64,000 bases of DNA from Bacteroidales bacterium (GTDB lineage: Bacteria > Bacteroidota > Bacteroidia > Bacteroidales > G3-4614), in contig SUXK01000002.1 in assembly GCA_015061035.1 (NCBI GenBank), positions 199,628 through 263,627 of the forward strand. The letters are read 5' to 3'. Below are positions 8,798-18,328 of this stretch, piece by piece. Numbering within the stretch: the first letter of the stretch is position 1; the number at the start of each line of letters is the position of its first letter. Both the position numbers and the translations under genes were made by a program. The notes below the pieces were generated by a model that was given only the letters and a program-made list of their open reading frames with translations, was not told where the DNA came from and searched no databases.

Positions 8798-11700
8798 ATG
8801 CAAAAGAAATTTACTGAATATAACAAATTCGATCTTTCAGAAATAAATAAAGAGATCCTTGAGAAATGGGATAAAGAGGGCGTGTTTGCCAAGAGTTATG
8901 AACTCAGAGAGGGCGCTCCTTCGTTTGTGTTTTTTGAGGGACCTCCATCGGCCAATGGTATGCCTGGTATTCACCACGTAATGGCTCGTTCTATCAAAGA
9001 TATTTTCTGCCGTTACAAAACTATGAAAGGTTTTCAAGTTAAACGTAAAGCGGGATGGGATACTCATGGTTTGCCCGTTGAACTTGGGGTTGAGAAACTT
9101 CTTGGTATCACAAAAGAGGATATTGGTAAAACCATAAGCGTTGGAGAGTATAATGCCGCTTGCCGTAAAGAGGTTATGAAATATACTCGTGAGTGGGAAG
9201 ACCTTACTCATAAAATGGGTTACTGGGTTGACATGAATGACCCTTATATCACTTACGACAACCGCTATATTGAGACTCTTTGGTGGTTACTAAAACAACT
9301 TTACAACAAAGATTTACTTTATAAAGGATACACTATTCAACCTTACTCACCAGCAGCAGGAACTGGTTTGAGTTCGCACGAGTTGAACCAACCCGGTTGT
9401 TATCGCGATGTTAAAGATACTACTGCTGTTGCTCAATTTAAAATTGTTGATCCAAAAGAGGAGATGACTAAATGGGGAACTCCTTACTTCTTGGCATGGA
9501 CAACTACTCCTTGGACTTTGCCTTCGAACACTGCTCTTTGTGTGGGAAACAAGATTGATTATGTTGCTATTCAAACATACAACTCATATACAGGAAAACC
9601 TATTACTGTTGTTCTTGCAAAGGCTCTTGTTGCTGCTCACTTCAATCCAAAAGGTGCTGAGGCTGCTATGGATGAGTATAAACAAGGCGACAAGGTTGTT
9701 CCTTACCGCATTGTTGCTGAATACAAAGGTAGCGACCTTGTGGGTATGAAATATGAACAACTTATTCCTTGGGTAAATCCCGGAGAAAATGCTTTCAGAG
9801 TTATTCATGGTGATTATGTTACTACCGAAGATGGTACTGGTATTGTTCACATTGCTCCAACTTTTGGTGCTGATGACGCATTTGTTGCTAAGGCTGCGGG
9901 TATTCCTCCTTTGCACATGATCAACAAAAAAGGAGAGACTCGCCCAATGGTTGACCTTGCTGGTAAATTCTACTTAATTGAGGAACTTGATGATGAGTTC
10001 GTAAAAACTTGTGTAAACGTTGAACTTTACAAGGAGTTTGAAGGTAGATTTGTTAAGAACGCTTACGATGCAAACTTAACTGATAAGGATGAGACTTTGG
10101 ATATTGCAATATGTATGATGATGAAAGCTTCGGATAAGGCGTTCAAAATTGAGAAACATGTTCACAATTATCCTCACTGTTGGCGTACTGACAAACCTGT
10201 ATTATACTATCCTTTGGATAGCTGGTTTATCCGTTCTACTGCTTGCAAAGAGCGCATGAGCGAACTAAACAAAACTATTAACTGGAAACCTGAATCTACT
10301 GGTACAGGACGCTTTGGTAAATGGTTGGAAAATCTTAACGACTGGAACTTATCTCGCAGCCGTTTCTGGGGTACTCCACTTCCAATCTGGCGTAGCGAAG
10401 ATGGAGAGGAGATTTGCATTGGCTCAGTTGAGGAACTTTATAACGAAATAGAGAAAGCAGTTGCTGCTGGTGTTATGAGCGAAAACCCATATAAAGTGGT
10501 TGGTTTTGTTCCTGGCAACTACTCTCCAGAGAACTATGACAAGATTGATTTGCACCGTCCTTACGTTGATGATATTACTCTTGTTTCAGAAAGCGGCAAA
10601 CCTATGAAACGCGAAACTGACTTGATTGACGTTTGGTTTGACTCTGGTGCTATGCCATACGCTCAAGTTCACTACCCATTTGAGAATAAAGAGTTATTTG
10701 ATGACCGTAAGATTTTCCCTGCTGACTTTATTGCTGAGGGTGTTGACCAAACACGTGGATGGTTCTTTACTCTACACGCAATAGGTACTATGGTGTTCGA
10801 CAACATTGCTTATAAAGCCGTTGTTTCAAATGGTCTTGTTCTTGACAAGAACGGCAATAAGATGTCGAAACGTTTGGGTAATGCAGTTGATCCTTTTGGG
10901 GCTATTGAGAAATATGGTTCGGATCCTTTGCGTTGGTATATGATCACAAACTCATCGCCATGGGATAACCTTAAATTTGATATTGATGGTGTTGAAGAGG
11001 TACGCCGTAAATTCTTTGGTACTCTTTACAATACATATTCATTCTTTGCTCTTTATGCTAATGTTGACAACTTCAACTTTAGCGAAACAGAGATTCCTGT
11101 TAGTGAGCGTCCCGAGATTGACCAATGGATTATATCTCTATTGAACTCATTAATCAAGGAGGTTGATGAGCATTATAACAACTATGAACCTACTCGCGCT
11201 GGTCGCGCAATTTCAGATTTTGTTAACGACAATTTAAGTAACTGGTATGTTCGCTTAAATCGTAAGCGTTTCTGGGGTGGCAACATGAACAGCGACAAAC
11301 TTTCGGCATACCAAACTCTATATACTTGTTTAGAGACTATTGCTTCGTTAATGGCTCCCATATCTCCTTTCTTTGCAGACAAACTTTACTGCGATTTGAC
11401 TGCTGCAACAGGAAGAGATGATAAATCGGTTCATTTGAGCCTATTCCCTGTTTACAACGAGACTCTAATAAATAAAGATCTTGAACAGAGAATGAAGATT
11501 GCTCAAGATATGACCTCTATGATTTTGGCTCTTCGCAGAAAGGTTAACATTAAGGTAAGACAACCTCTTACTGCTATTATGGTTCCTGTTATTAGCGAGT
11601 TGCAAAAAATGCAAATTGAAGCAGTTAAAGAACTTGTTTTAAACGAAGTTAACGTTAAAGAGATTAAATTCGTTGATGATACTGAAGGTATATTGGTCAA

Positions 11701-12220
11701 GAGAGTTAAACCTGACTTTAAGAAACTTGGGCCTCGTTATGGTAAAATAATGAAACAACTTGCTGCGGCTATCGCTAAGATGGAGCAACACGACATTTCG
11801 GTATTTGAGAAAGAGGGCTCATTTAAATTTGATATTGATGGCGTTGAAGCTATTGTTGAATTAAATGATGTTGAAATTATCTCAGAAGATATTCCCGGTT
11901 GGTTGGTTGCCAACGAAGGTAATATTACCGTTGCCCTTGATATAACTGTTACAGAGGAATTGAAACAAGAGGGTGTTGCTCGCGAACTTGTTAATCGTAT
12001 TCAAAATATGCGTAAATCTGGTGGATTAGAGATTACAGATAAGATTTGTGTTACTATTGAGAAGAACGAAGAGACAAATAAAGCGGTTGAAGTTTATGGA
12101 GAATACATTGCTAAACAAGTTTTAGCAAATAGCATTGCTGTTGCAGAGATAATGCCAGAAAATGCAACTGACATTGACTTTGACGGATTTATGTTGAAAA
12201 TTGCAATTACTAAATGCTAA
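8798..12220 (+). CDS. ileS: Isoleucyl-tRNA synthetase
   Basis: The 1140-residue enzyme charges tRNA-Ile. The class I signature appears as 'GIHH' at residues 57-60 (HIGH motif, after 'PPSANGMP'), and the second as 'NGNKMSKRLG' (KMSKS). Between them lie the CP1 editing domain with 'AWTTTPWTLPSNTALCVG' and 'GTGIVHIAPTFGADD'. The C-terminal anticodon-binding and junction region resembles the long type found in Bacteroidota and eukaryotes. The ATG at 8798 was chosen over a TTG at 8768 because the promoter's -7 box covers the latter. Genes for TraR/DksA, LspA and DUF4296 follow, the usual order in the phylum. Confidence 0.97.
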   Translation: MQKKFTEYNKFDLSEINKEILEKWDKEGVFAKSYELREGAPSFVFFEGPPSANGMPGIHHVMARSIKDIFCRYKTMKGFQVKRKAGWDTHGLPVELGVEKLLGITKEDIGKTISVGEYNAACRKEVMKYTREWEDLTHKMGYWVDMNDPYITYDNRYIETLWWLLKQLYNKDLLYKGYTIQPYSPAAGTGLSSHELNQPGCYRDVKDTTAVAQFKIVDPKEEMTKWGTPYFLAWTTTPWTLPSNTALCVGNKIDYVAIQTYNSYTGKPITVVLAKALVAAHFNPKGAEAAMDEYKQGDKVVPYRIVAEYKGSDLVGMKYEQLIPWVNPGENAFRVIHGDYVTTEDGTGIVHIAPTFGADDAFVAKAAGIPPLHMINKKGETRPMVDLAGKFYLIEELDDEFVKTCVNVELYKEFEGRFVKNAYDANLTDKDETLDIAICMMMKASDKAFKIEKHVHNYPHCWRTDKPVLYYPLDSWFIRSTACKERMSELNKTINWKPESTGTGRFGKWLENLNDWNLSRSRFWGTPLPIWRSEDGEEICIGSVEELYNEIEKAVAAGVMSENPYKVVGFVPGNYSPENYDKIDLHRPYVDDITLVSESGKPMKRETDLIDVWFDSGAMPYAQVHYPFENKELFDDRKIFPADFIAEGVDQTRGWFFTLHAIGTMVFDNIAYKAVVSNGLVLDKNGNKMSKRLGNAVDPFGAIEKYGSDPLRWYMITNSSPWDNLKFDIDGVEEVRRKFFGTLYNTYSFFALYANVDNFNFSETEIPVSERPEIDQWIISLLNSLIKEVDEHYNNYEPTRAGRAISDFVNDNLSNWYVRLNRKRFWGGNMNSDKLSAYQTLYTCLETIASLMAPISPFFADKLYCDLTAATGRDDKSVHLSLFPVYNETLINKDLEQRMKIAQDMTSMILALRRKVNIKVRQPLTAIMVPVISELQKMQIEAVKELVLNEVNVKEIKFVDDTEGILVKRVKPDFKKLGPRYGKIMKQLAAAIAKMEQHDISVFEKEGSFKFDIDGVEAIVELNDVEIISEDIPGWLVANEGNITVALDITVTEELKQEGVARELVNRIQNMRKSGGLEITDKICVTIEKNEETNKAVEVYGEYIAKQVLANSIAVAEIMPENATDIDFDGFMLKIAITKC

Positions 12221-12262
12221 TATTATAAGTTTATATTCTTCTTATAATAAAGAGTTTTGTTT

Positions 12263-12294
12263 CTTGCATATATAAGTTTGATTTTATATATTTG
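12263..12294 (+). promoter_or_regulatory. Promoter of the TraR/DksA gene
   Basis: CTTG at 12263-12266 and TATATTTG at 12287-12294 are separated by exactly 20 bases, matching the -33/-7 arrangement. About 84 bases lie between the -7 box and the ATG at 12379, so the leader is moderately long. Confidence 0.7.
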
Positions 12295-12378
12295 TTGCAA
12301 CAACAAACTTGGTTTAATAAACATTATTTGATTTGTTGCGTTATTGAGTAAGTATAAACCTTTTTAAACTAAAAAACT

Positions 12379-12756
12379 ATGAGCGAAAAAACAAGATATT
12401 CTGATGAGGAACTTGAAGAGTTTAAAGCATTAATCAAAGAAAAACTTGAGGATGCTTACAATTACTATAATAGTCTAAAAGCTGCCATTGTCAATTCTGA
12501 TGGAAACGACACTTCAGATACTTCTCCTACTTTTAAAGTTTTAGAAGAGGGTGCTTCTACTTTAAGTAAAGAAGAGGCAGGTCAATTAGCTCAACGTCAA
12601 ATGAAATTTATTCAGCACCTTGAGGCTGCATTGATTAGAATTGAGAACAAAACTTATGGTGTATGTCGCGAGACTGGTAAATTGATACCAAAGGAGAGAC
12701 TTCGTGCTGTTCCTCACGCTACTTTATCAGTGGATGCAAAAAACAATAGGAAGTAA
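12379..12756 (+). CDS. TraR/DksA-family regulator with reduced zinc finger
   Basis: The 125-residue protein has an N-terminal coiled-coil region rich in Glu and Lys, and a C-terminal 'YGVCRETGKLIPKERLRAVP' segment. That segment matches the conserved C-terminal region of DksA/TraR proteins, which bind the RNA polymerase secondary channel. Only one cysteine remains of the four zinc ligands, and 'ATLSVDAK' replaces the second pair. I recall the same form in Bacteroidota relatives, so this is probably a lineage feature and not damage. A direct role in stringent response control is possible but not shown. It has its own promoter and is followed by a strong hairpin. Confidence 0.88.
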   Translation: MSEKTRYSDEELEEFKALIKEKLEDAYNYYNSLKAAIVNSDGNDTSDTSPTFKVLEEGASTLSKEEAGQLAQRQMKFIQHLEAALIRIENKTYGVCRETGKLIPKERLRAVPHATLSVDAKNNRK

Positions 12757-12833
12757 TAATCACAATAGTTCTTTTCCTGATGATTTAAAATGCAGGATGT
12801 AAAGGCGATTGTGAAATAGAGGTAATAACTTTA

Positions 12834-12888
12834 AGAGAAGTGTATAACAATGTGATAATTATGACTATTGTTATACTCTTCTCTTTTT
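12834..12888 (+). terminator. Strong hairpin terminator or attenuator just before lspA
   Basis: AGAGAAG-T-GTATAACAAT (12834-12851) pairs with ATTGTTATAC-T-CTTCTCT (12867-12884): 17 base pairs with a single T-T mismatch, then T's to 12888. It should end the TraR/DksA transcript. The lspA ATG is only 12 bases further on, with no promoter in between, so readthrough or attenuation is needed to express lspA from upstream. Confidence 0.8.
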
Positions 12889-12899
12889 AAGATTTTATT

Positions 12900-13538
12900 A
12901 TGGCAAATAAAACACAACGAAAATATATTTGGTTAAGTTTAATTGTTATCATATCGGTTCTTATAATTGACCAAACTTCGAAATTCATAGTTAAAACCAA
13001 TATGTTTTTAGGAGAGACTATTGATGTCTGCTCTTGGTTCAAGATTCTTTTTATTGAGAATAATGGAATGGCATTTGGTATGGAGTTGGGTAGTAAACTA
13101 TTCTTAACCATATTTAGAATTGTTGCAATTACTTTAATAGGTTTATACATTTACAAACTTATTAAGAATAATGATAAGTTAAAAAAAGGGTATCTAATCT
13201 CTATATCTCTTATCTTTGCGGGAGCCCTTGGCAATATTATTGATTGTCTTTTTTATGGAGTCATCTTTAATGCTCCAAGATTTCCAGAGATTGCTACTCT
13301 TTTTCCTGCAGAAGGAGGTTATGCCGATTTTATGTATGGGCGTGTTGTTGATATGCTATATTTCCCACTATTCAGTTTTGTTTGGCCAGATTGGATTCCT
13401 TTTGTGGGTGGAGAATACTTTGAGTTCTTTGAACCTGTATTTAATATTGCCGACTCTGCAATCACAATAGGTATTGCTTTAGTTTTGATTTTTTACAGAA
13501 AATCTTTATCGTTAGAGTTTTCAAAAGAAAAAGAGTAA
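12900..13538 (+). CDS. lspA: Lipoprotein signal peptidase (prolipoprotein signal peptidase II)
   Basis: LspA is an inner-membrane aspartyl protease that removes signal peptides from lipidated prolipoproteins. The 212-residue product shows 'IDQTSKFIV' near the first helix, 'IENNGMAFGM' around residue 52, and the two catalytic aspartates in 'GRVVDMLYF' and 'NIADSAITIG'. A roughly 30-residue periplasmic insertion between them is usual in Bacteroidota. The stop TAA shares its last base with the ATG of the next gene, a DUF4296 lipoprotein that would itself be an LspA substrate. Confidence 0.96.
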   Translation: MANKTQRKYIWLSLIVIISVLIIDQTSKFIVKTNMFLGETIDVCSWFKILFIENNGMAFGMELGSKLFLTIFRIVAITLIGLYIYKLIKNNDKLKKGYLISISLIFAGALGNIIDCLFYGVIFNAPRFPEIATLFPAEGGYADFMYGRVVDMLYFPLFSFVWPDWIPFVGGEYFEFFEPVFNIADSAITIGIALVLIFYRKSLSLEFSKEKE

Positions 13539-14287
13539 TGCAACGTTTTTTTATTATAAGTTTAGTTGTTTCATTTATTGCTCTGGTTGCTTGCAGTAAA
13601 GTTCCGGGAGATATTATTAAACCTAAAACTATGGAAAATCTGCTTGTTGATATTCATAAAGCAGAAGCATACATGGAGAATAGTAAATATTTGGCTAATA
13701 ACAAATTGGCTCAAGACTCTATAAAAAATTCGATATATGCCAAACATGGGGTAACTGGTGCAGAGTTTGATACCTCTATTGTATGGTATGGAGCAAATCT
13801 TGAAGAGTATATTGAAATTTACGACAAGGTTATAATGCGTCTTCAAGAGGAGAACAACTCTCTGCTGGCTCTTATGAACAACCAAAAGGATATGTTTACC
13901 GGCATGACACGTTCGGGTGATACCGTTAATATCTGGAACATAAATCCTCACTACATTTTTGAAGGAAGGCTTAATAATAACTTCCTATCTTTTACTGTTC
14001 CGTATGATGACAATTTTAAAGATGGGGATTTGTTTAAACTTAAATTTAAATTAACATCAAGAGAGGAGAGCCCATACGAATCGCACGTTATTTTGGCTGT
14101 AAAAGAGAGTAGAGATTCTACAACTATTACCAAGAAGAATATCTTCAAAAATGGGTGGGACTCTATTGAGGTTAAAAGTAAAGGTACTATAAGAAGAGTT
14201 ATGGGAAGTTTCTATGTTCCTGCTACTCCTGAATGGAGAGTTACTCATATTGACAGTATTACTCTTGAAAGAATTCACACTAAATAG
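13538..14287 (+). CDS. DUF4296 domain lipoprotein
   Basis: The 249-residue protein starts with a lipoprotein signal ending 'IALVACSK' (Cys20). Residues 25-110 match the DUF4296 pattern: 'LLVDIHKAEAYMENSKY' followed by 'AKHGVTGAEFDTSIVWYGAN' and a helix 'EEYIEIYDKVI'. This helical envelope domain is found downstream of lspA throughout Bacteroidales. The second half is beta-rich with no recognisable motif. Coupling to lspA (one-base overlap) suggests co-expression. Its molecular role is unknown. Confidence 0.88.
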   Translation: MQRFFIISLVVSFIALVACSKVPGDIIKPKTMENLLVDIHKAEAYMENSKYLANNKLAQDSIKNSIYAKHGVTGAEFDTSIVWYGANLEEYIEIYDKVIMRLQEENNSLLALMNNQKDMFTGMTRSGDTVNIWNINPHYIFEGRLNNNFLSFTVPYDDNFKDGDLFKLKFKLTSREESPYESHVILAVKESRDSTTITKKNIFKNGWDSIEVKSKGTIRRVMGSFYVPATPEWRVTHIDSITLERIHTK

Positions 14288-14289
14288 AT

Positions 14290-15105
14290 ATGATAAAGGG
14301 GTATTTAGGAGATGTATGCTACGATGGCAATATTCTTAAAAACCACATTGTACGCATTGACTCTATTGGTTATGTAACAAATATTACACCTTTTAAGAAT
14401 GAATGTGAAGGTATAGTTTTGTGTGATGATATGCTTGTGATTGTAAACTGCGAAATTGGGGAAATTGAAAGAGTCTCCTCAGAGTTACAAGCGGAATTTG
14501 ACAAGTGTAAATCTCATAGTGAATTTATAAATTCAGAGGGGTATAAAAGACATACTGCAAATTCTAAAAAAGGAGGCTCTATTGTCAAGATTGAGATAAA
14601 AGAGGATAAACCTTATTATACTGAGTTAACAAACAAGAAGATTTTGAAAATTAAAGAATCTAAATCTTATAAACTTGTTTCTACTCTTGCTACCTTAATG
14701 GATAAATATTATATTGATCCTATTATTGGATTTATTCCTATTGCCGGGGATATTATTCCTCCACTATGCTCTATCCCATCGATATATGTTTCTGCCATAA
14801 AGTTAAGATCTATTCCTCTGACACTTGCCATAACTCTCAATATCCTTATTGACGCACTCGTTGGTATGATTCCATTTTTTATTGGGAACATAATAGATTT
14901 TTATAATAAGGCATATATCAAAAATCTAAAACTTATTATTGGCTATGTAAACAACGATAAAGAGACTATCAATAAGGTTAATAAAAAGGCAATTATCTCT
15001 CTTGTTCTAATATTTACAATTACAATATTACTAATTGCTGCAATTGTATATATTTCAAAATTTATAGCGTTTGTATGGGAATACTTTAAGGAGTTATTTG
15101 CTTAA
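14290..15105 (+). CDS. DUF4112 membrane protein with an extra N-terminal domain
   Basis: Residues about 125-225 carry the DUF4112 signature: 'LMDKYYIDPIIGFIPIAGD' followed by 'IPSIYVSAIKLRSIPLTLAI' and a long hydrophobic stretch, then a C-terminal helix near residues 235-260. The first 100 residues are not part of that domain. They hold short beta-strand-like segments ('HIVRIDSIGYVTNITPFKNE') reminiscent of the small N-terminal sheet of amidohydrolases, but without any metal-binding histidines. The gene begins two bases after the DUF4296 gene, so it belongs to the lspA operon. Its function is unknown; the DUF4112 call is firm and the N-terminal resemblance weak. Confidence 0.8.
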   Translation: MIKGYLGDVCYDGNILKNHIVRIDSIGYVTNITPFKNECEGIVLCDDMLVIVNCEIGEIERVSSELQAEFDKCKSHSEFINSEGYKRHTANSKKGGSIVKIEIKEDKPYYTELTNKKILKIKESKSYKLVSTLATLMDKYYIDPIIGFIPIAGDIIPPLCSIPSIYVSAIKLRSIPLTLAITLNILIDALVGMIPFFIGNIIDFYNKAYIKNLKLIIGYVNNDKETINKVNKKAIISLVLIFTITILLIAAIVYISKFIAFVWEYFKELFA

Positions 15106-15127
15106 CTTAGTAACTTTATAAAATGAG

Positions 15128-15174
15128 ATACAAAGCAAAAGAGTTCGGCATCACCGAACTATTTTACTTTGTAT
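15128..15174. terminator. Bidirectional terminator between DUF4112 gene and glmM
   Basis: AGTTCGG (15142-15148) pairs with CCGAACT (15154-15160) around loop CATCA. The stem continues outward through AAAA/TTTT and ATACAAAG/CTTTGTAT (15128-15135 with 15167-15174), with two single mismatches. It lies between convergent genes and can serve both. Confidence 0.85.
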
Positions 15175-15209
15175 TATAATCTTATTACAAATTAGAATAG
15201 GTCTATTTA

Positions 15210-16595
15210 TTAGTCGAACGATTTTATTACAGCAATAATATCATCGGCTGTCTTTTCTGCCTCCTCCATTGTTTTTGCTTCAGCATATATACGAACTATT
15301 GGTTCTGTATTTGATTTGCGAAGTTGTACCCAACGGTCAGGGAAGTCTATTTTAATTCCGTCAATATCGTTTACATCATACTCTGCATATTTTACTTTTA
15401 CTGCTTCGAATATCTTATCAATATCCATTGTAGGTGTTAAATCAAGACGTTTTTTTGCTATTGAATATTGTGGGTATCCTGCACGTAATTCACTTACTTT
15501 TTTACCACATTTTGCAAGATATGTTAGGAATAGCGCTACTCCTACAAGAGCATCACGTCCATAGTGAAGTTCAGGATAGATTACTCCTCCATTACCCTCG
15601 CCACCGATTATAGCGTTTGTCTCTTTCATTTTTGTTACAACGTTAACCTCTCCTACTGCTGCCGGTGAGTATGATGCTCCCATTGCTTGTGTAACATCGC
15701 GTAATGCTCTTGAAGAACTCATATTTGACACTGTGTTTCCAAGTGTGTTTTGCAATACATAATCGGCACATGCTACAAGAGTGTACTCCTCTCCAAACAT
15801 TTCGCCATCTTCACATATTATTGCTAAACGGTCAACATCTGGATCAACTACAAATCCTACATCTACCCCACCTTTTTTCATCAATGAAGATATTTCTGTT
15901 AGATGTTGTGGTAGTGGTTCTGGATTATGAGGGAATTGTCCGTTTGGTGTGCAGAACAATTTCTCTACTTTTGTCACTCCTAATGCTTCAAGTAACTCGG
16001 GTATTGCTACTCCTCCTACTGAATTTACACAATCAATTGCTACGCTGAAATTTGCTTTTTTTATTGCCTCTACATCTACAAGCGGTAAGTTTAATACCGC
16101 CTCAATATGACGTGCTGTATAAGTATTGTTTACTATCTCTTTTCCAAGAGAATCAACATCAGCATACTCAAAACTCTCTACTGCTGCAATCTCTAAAACC
16201 TCTTTTCCTTCTGCTGCATTCAAAAACTCTCCTTTTTCGTTTAAGAGTTTTAGAGCATTCCATTGTTTGGGGTTATGACTTGCTGTTAATATTATGCCTC
16301 CACAAGCACCCTCCATAACTACTGCCATTTCGGTTGTAGGAGTTGTTGCCAATCCAATGTTTATAACATCAAAACCCATTCCTGTTAATGCTCCTGCTAC
16401 ACACGAATATACCATATCGCCCGATATACGAGCATCACGACCAACTACAATCTTATTAGTTGTAACCTTTGTTGTTTTTTTTATAAATGTCGCATACGCT
16501 GATGTAAATTTTATTACATCTAATGGGGTTAAACAATCTCCTGGTTCTCCACCAATTGTTCCTCTAATTCCTGAAATTGATTTAATTAGTGACAT
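15210..16595 (-). CDS. glmM: Phosphoglucosamine mutase
   Basis: The 461-residue enzyme belongs to the alpha-D-phosphohexomutase family and most likely converts glucosamine-6-phosphate to glucosamine-1-phosphate for UDP-GlcNAc synthesis. The active-site serine loop 'ILTASHNPKQWNALK' has the phosphorylated serine at residue 106. The metal-binding loop is 'DPDVDRLAI', the sugar-specificity loop 'GGEGNGGVI', and the C-terminal phosphate loop 'RKSNTEPIVRIYAEA'. In Bacteroidota this clade is annotated as GlmM, although phosphomannomutase activity cannot be excluded by sequence. The DUF4827 and DHH genes lie upstream on the same strand with short gaps, so the three probably form an operon. Confidence 0.9.
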   Translation of the reverse strand: MSLIKSISGIRGTIGGEPGDCLTPLDVIKFTSAYATFIKKTTKVTTNKIVVGRDARISGDMVYSCVAGALTGMGFDVINIGLATTPTTEMAVVMEGACGGIILTASHNPKQWNALKLLNEKGEFLNAAEGKEVLEIAAVESFEYADVDSLGKEIVNNTYTARHIEAVLNLPLVDVEAIKKANFSVAIDCVNSVGGVAIPELLEALGVTKVEKLFCTPNGQFPHNPEPLPQHLTEISSLMKKGGVDVGFVVDPDVDRLAIICEDGEMFGEEYTLVACADYVLQNTLGNTVSNMSSSRALRDVTQAMGASYSPAAVGEVNVVTKMKETNAIIGGEGNGGVIYPELHYGRDALVGVALFLTYLAKCGKKVSELRAGYPQYSIAKKRLDLTPTMDIDKIFEAVKVKYAEYDVNDIDGIKIDFPDRWVQLRKSNTEPIVRIYAEAKTMEEAEKTADDIIAVIKSFD

Positions 16596-16608
16596 AGTTA
16601 TTATAATT

Positions 16609-17238
16609 TTAGTTCTTTGCTATTGTATATTCTATATAATATAAATATGGCACAACTGATGATACACTCTCAGAAAATCCCACCTTTGAGGGTAATATCA
16701 AATAGACTTTTGCTCTATCATAAAGGTGTGCTAATGGGTACTCTATTCCTAACCCAAAATCGTAATATTGCGACATTGGGACATTATAATCTTTGACATA
16801 ATCAAAGCAATATTCGTTTATATCGGGATAATAGAAATTTCCTACTCCTCCATTATTTAAATCGAACATTTTAATATCGTATGGGGCTGTTGCCCATGTA
16901 TTCAAGTTAACTCTTAAGAAACGAAAATATACTCTCTCTCCTTCATTTATGATACGTCCGTTTCCTTTATCAATCACTTGCATATACACATCGTTCTCTA
17001 ACTCATAAAAGGGAACTTTAGTTGATATAGCATTACGAGTTCCTGAAACTTTTATTTTTGATGTATCTGCTGGTAACTCTTCAGTATATATACCTCCATA
17101 CTTCAAGAACTTGCTTATTGATTTTCGTTCTTGATCTAACAAATCGGCATAAGTTACTGTTTTATCACATGCCGTTAGAGATATTGTAATTAAAGATATT
17201 AAAAGAATTATTACTCTATTAAAAATTTTAGTCTTCAT
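16609..17238 (-). CDS. DUF4827 lipoprotein
   Basis: The 209-residue product has a lipoprotein signal ending 'ISLTACDK' (Cys24). A conserved segment follows ('LLDQERKSISKFLKYGGI'), and the C-terminal half contains 'FDFGLGIEYPLAHLYDRAKV'-like strands. These features and the position beside glmM fit the Bacteroidales DUF4827 family, which is related in fold to FKBP-type peptidyl-prolyl isomerases. No catalytic claim can be made. It lies 13 bases upstream of glmM and eight bases downstream of the phosphoesterase gene. Confidence 0.82.
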   Translation of the reverse strand: MKTKIFNRVIILLISLITISLTACDKTVTYADLLDQERKSISKFLKYGGIYTEELPADTSKIKVSGTRNAISTKVPFYELENDVYMQVIDKGNGRIINEGERVYFRFLRVNLNTWATAPYDIKMFDLNNGGVGNFYYPDINEYCFDYVKDYNVPMSQYYDFGLGIEYPLAHLYDRAKVYLILPSKVGFSESVSSVVPYLYYIEYTIAKN

Positions 17239-17246
17239 TAGTTTTA

Positions 17247-18257
17247 CTATATGTATTTATTTATTTGACTCTTTATGAGAGTTACTGCCTCATTGATTGT
17301 TCCAAAGAACTCACCTCCTGAAGCATTCTTATGTCCTCCTCCATTATACAATTCTGAAGCAATTATGTTTACTGCATAATCTCCAACTGAACGTAACGAC
17401 ACTTTTACATAGTCACTCTCCTCTCTGAAAAATATTGAGACATTCACTCCCTCTATTCCCAAAGGTTGATTTACCAAACCCTCGGTATCTCCCTTTTGAT
17501 ATGAGTATCTGTTTAGTTCGTTACGTGTTAGAGTTATTATTGCTACTCCTCCATCAAGGATCTCCATCTTCTCTGATATTGCATAAGAGTTGAGTTTTAG
17601 TTTGCTGATTGTTGAAGTGTTACAAACTATTTTGTATATCTCATCTTTATCTATTCCTCTTTGCAACAATTGAGATATTGCAATATATATATCGGAATCG
17701 TTTGAGTTATAGGAGAAATTTCCAGTATCGGTCATCATTCCTGTATATATTGCCTCTGCCTCTGATTTTTGAACCTTCTCCTCTAATCCTAATTGATTCA
17801 AGATTTTGTAAACCAATAGTGATGTTGAAGATATTTGAGGGTATGAGATTATTAAGTTACAGAAATCCGAAGGGTTGATATGATGATCAATCATCACTTT
17901 ATATGCCTTTGCATTTACTAAATCTTCCTGCATTAAATCTACACGTTTTGGCTCATTAAAATCTAAGCAAAAGATAGTATCGGCATTTGTAATAATATTC
18001 TTACACCTCTCTGTATTGTTCTTATATATATTTATATCGGTTGCTCCTTGCAAAAACATTATTGATTTAGGAAGTGTATCTGGCATAACAACCTCTACTT
18101 GTTTGCCCAACTTCTTTAATACCCCACTCAACGCTAATGAAGAGCCAACAGCATCACCATCAGGGGCAACGTGCGCAACAATCACTACATTGCAACTGTT
18201 CTCTATTGCTTGCTGCAACAGATTTTGTTCTTGCTCCGATATAATTGTAGTTAACAT
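17247..18257 (-). CDS. DHH-family phosphoesterase, NrnA-like (oligoribonuclease / pAp phosphatase)
   Basis: The protein (336 residues from the ATG at 18257) has the DHH signature motifs: 'HVAPDGDAVGSSLALSGVL', 'FCLDFNEPKR', 'MIDHHINP' and 'TGMMTDTGNFSYNS'. The C-terminal DHHA1 domain carries 'YNGGGHKNASGGEF'. NrnA-type enzymes degrade nano-RNA to mononucleotides and dephosphorylate pAp. The frame also opens at 18275, but a -7 box at 18285-18292 would put the transcript start almost on that codon, so I prefer 18257. The gene heads a probable operon with DUF4827 and glmM. Confidence 0.9.
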   Translation of the reverse strand: MLTTIISEQEQNLLQQAIENSCNVVIVAHVAPDGDAVGSSLALSGVLKKLGKQVEVVMPDTLPKSIMFLQGATDINIYKNNTERCKNIITNADTIFCLDFNEPKRVDLMQEDLVNAKAYKVMIDHHINPSDFCNLIISYPQISSTSLLVYKILNQLGLEEKVQKSEAEAIYTGMMTDTGNFSYNSNDSDIYIAISQLLQRGIDKDEIYKIVCNTSTISKLKLNSYAISEKMEILDGGVAIITLTRNELNRYSYQKGDTEGLVNQPLGIEGVNVSIFFREESDYVKVSLRSVGDYAVNIIASELYNGGGHKNASGGEFFGTINEAVTLIKSQINKYI

Positions 18258-18284
18258 TAGTATATTGATATTCATATATTAATG

Positions 18285-18292
18285 CGAAGATA
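18285..18292 (-). promoter_or_regulatory. -7 box for the NrnA-like gene
   Basis: Read leftward, this is TATCTTCG, a one-base variant of TAnnTTTG seen before several genes in this window. Transcription would begin near 18279. Confidence 0.5.
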
Positions 18293-18328
18293 CTACATTT
18301 TTGGCATAACCTTTTCAATTTTAATTAC

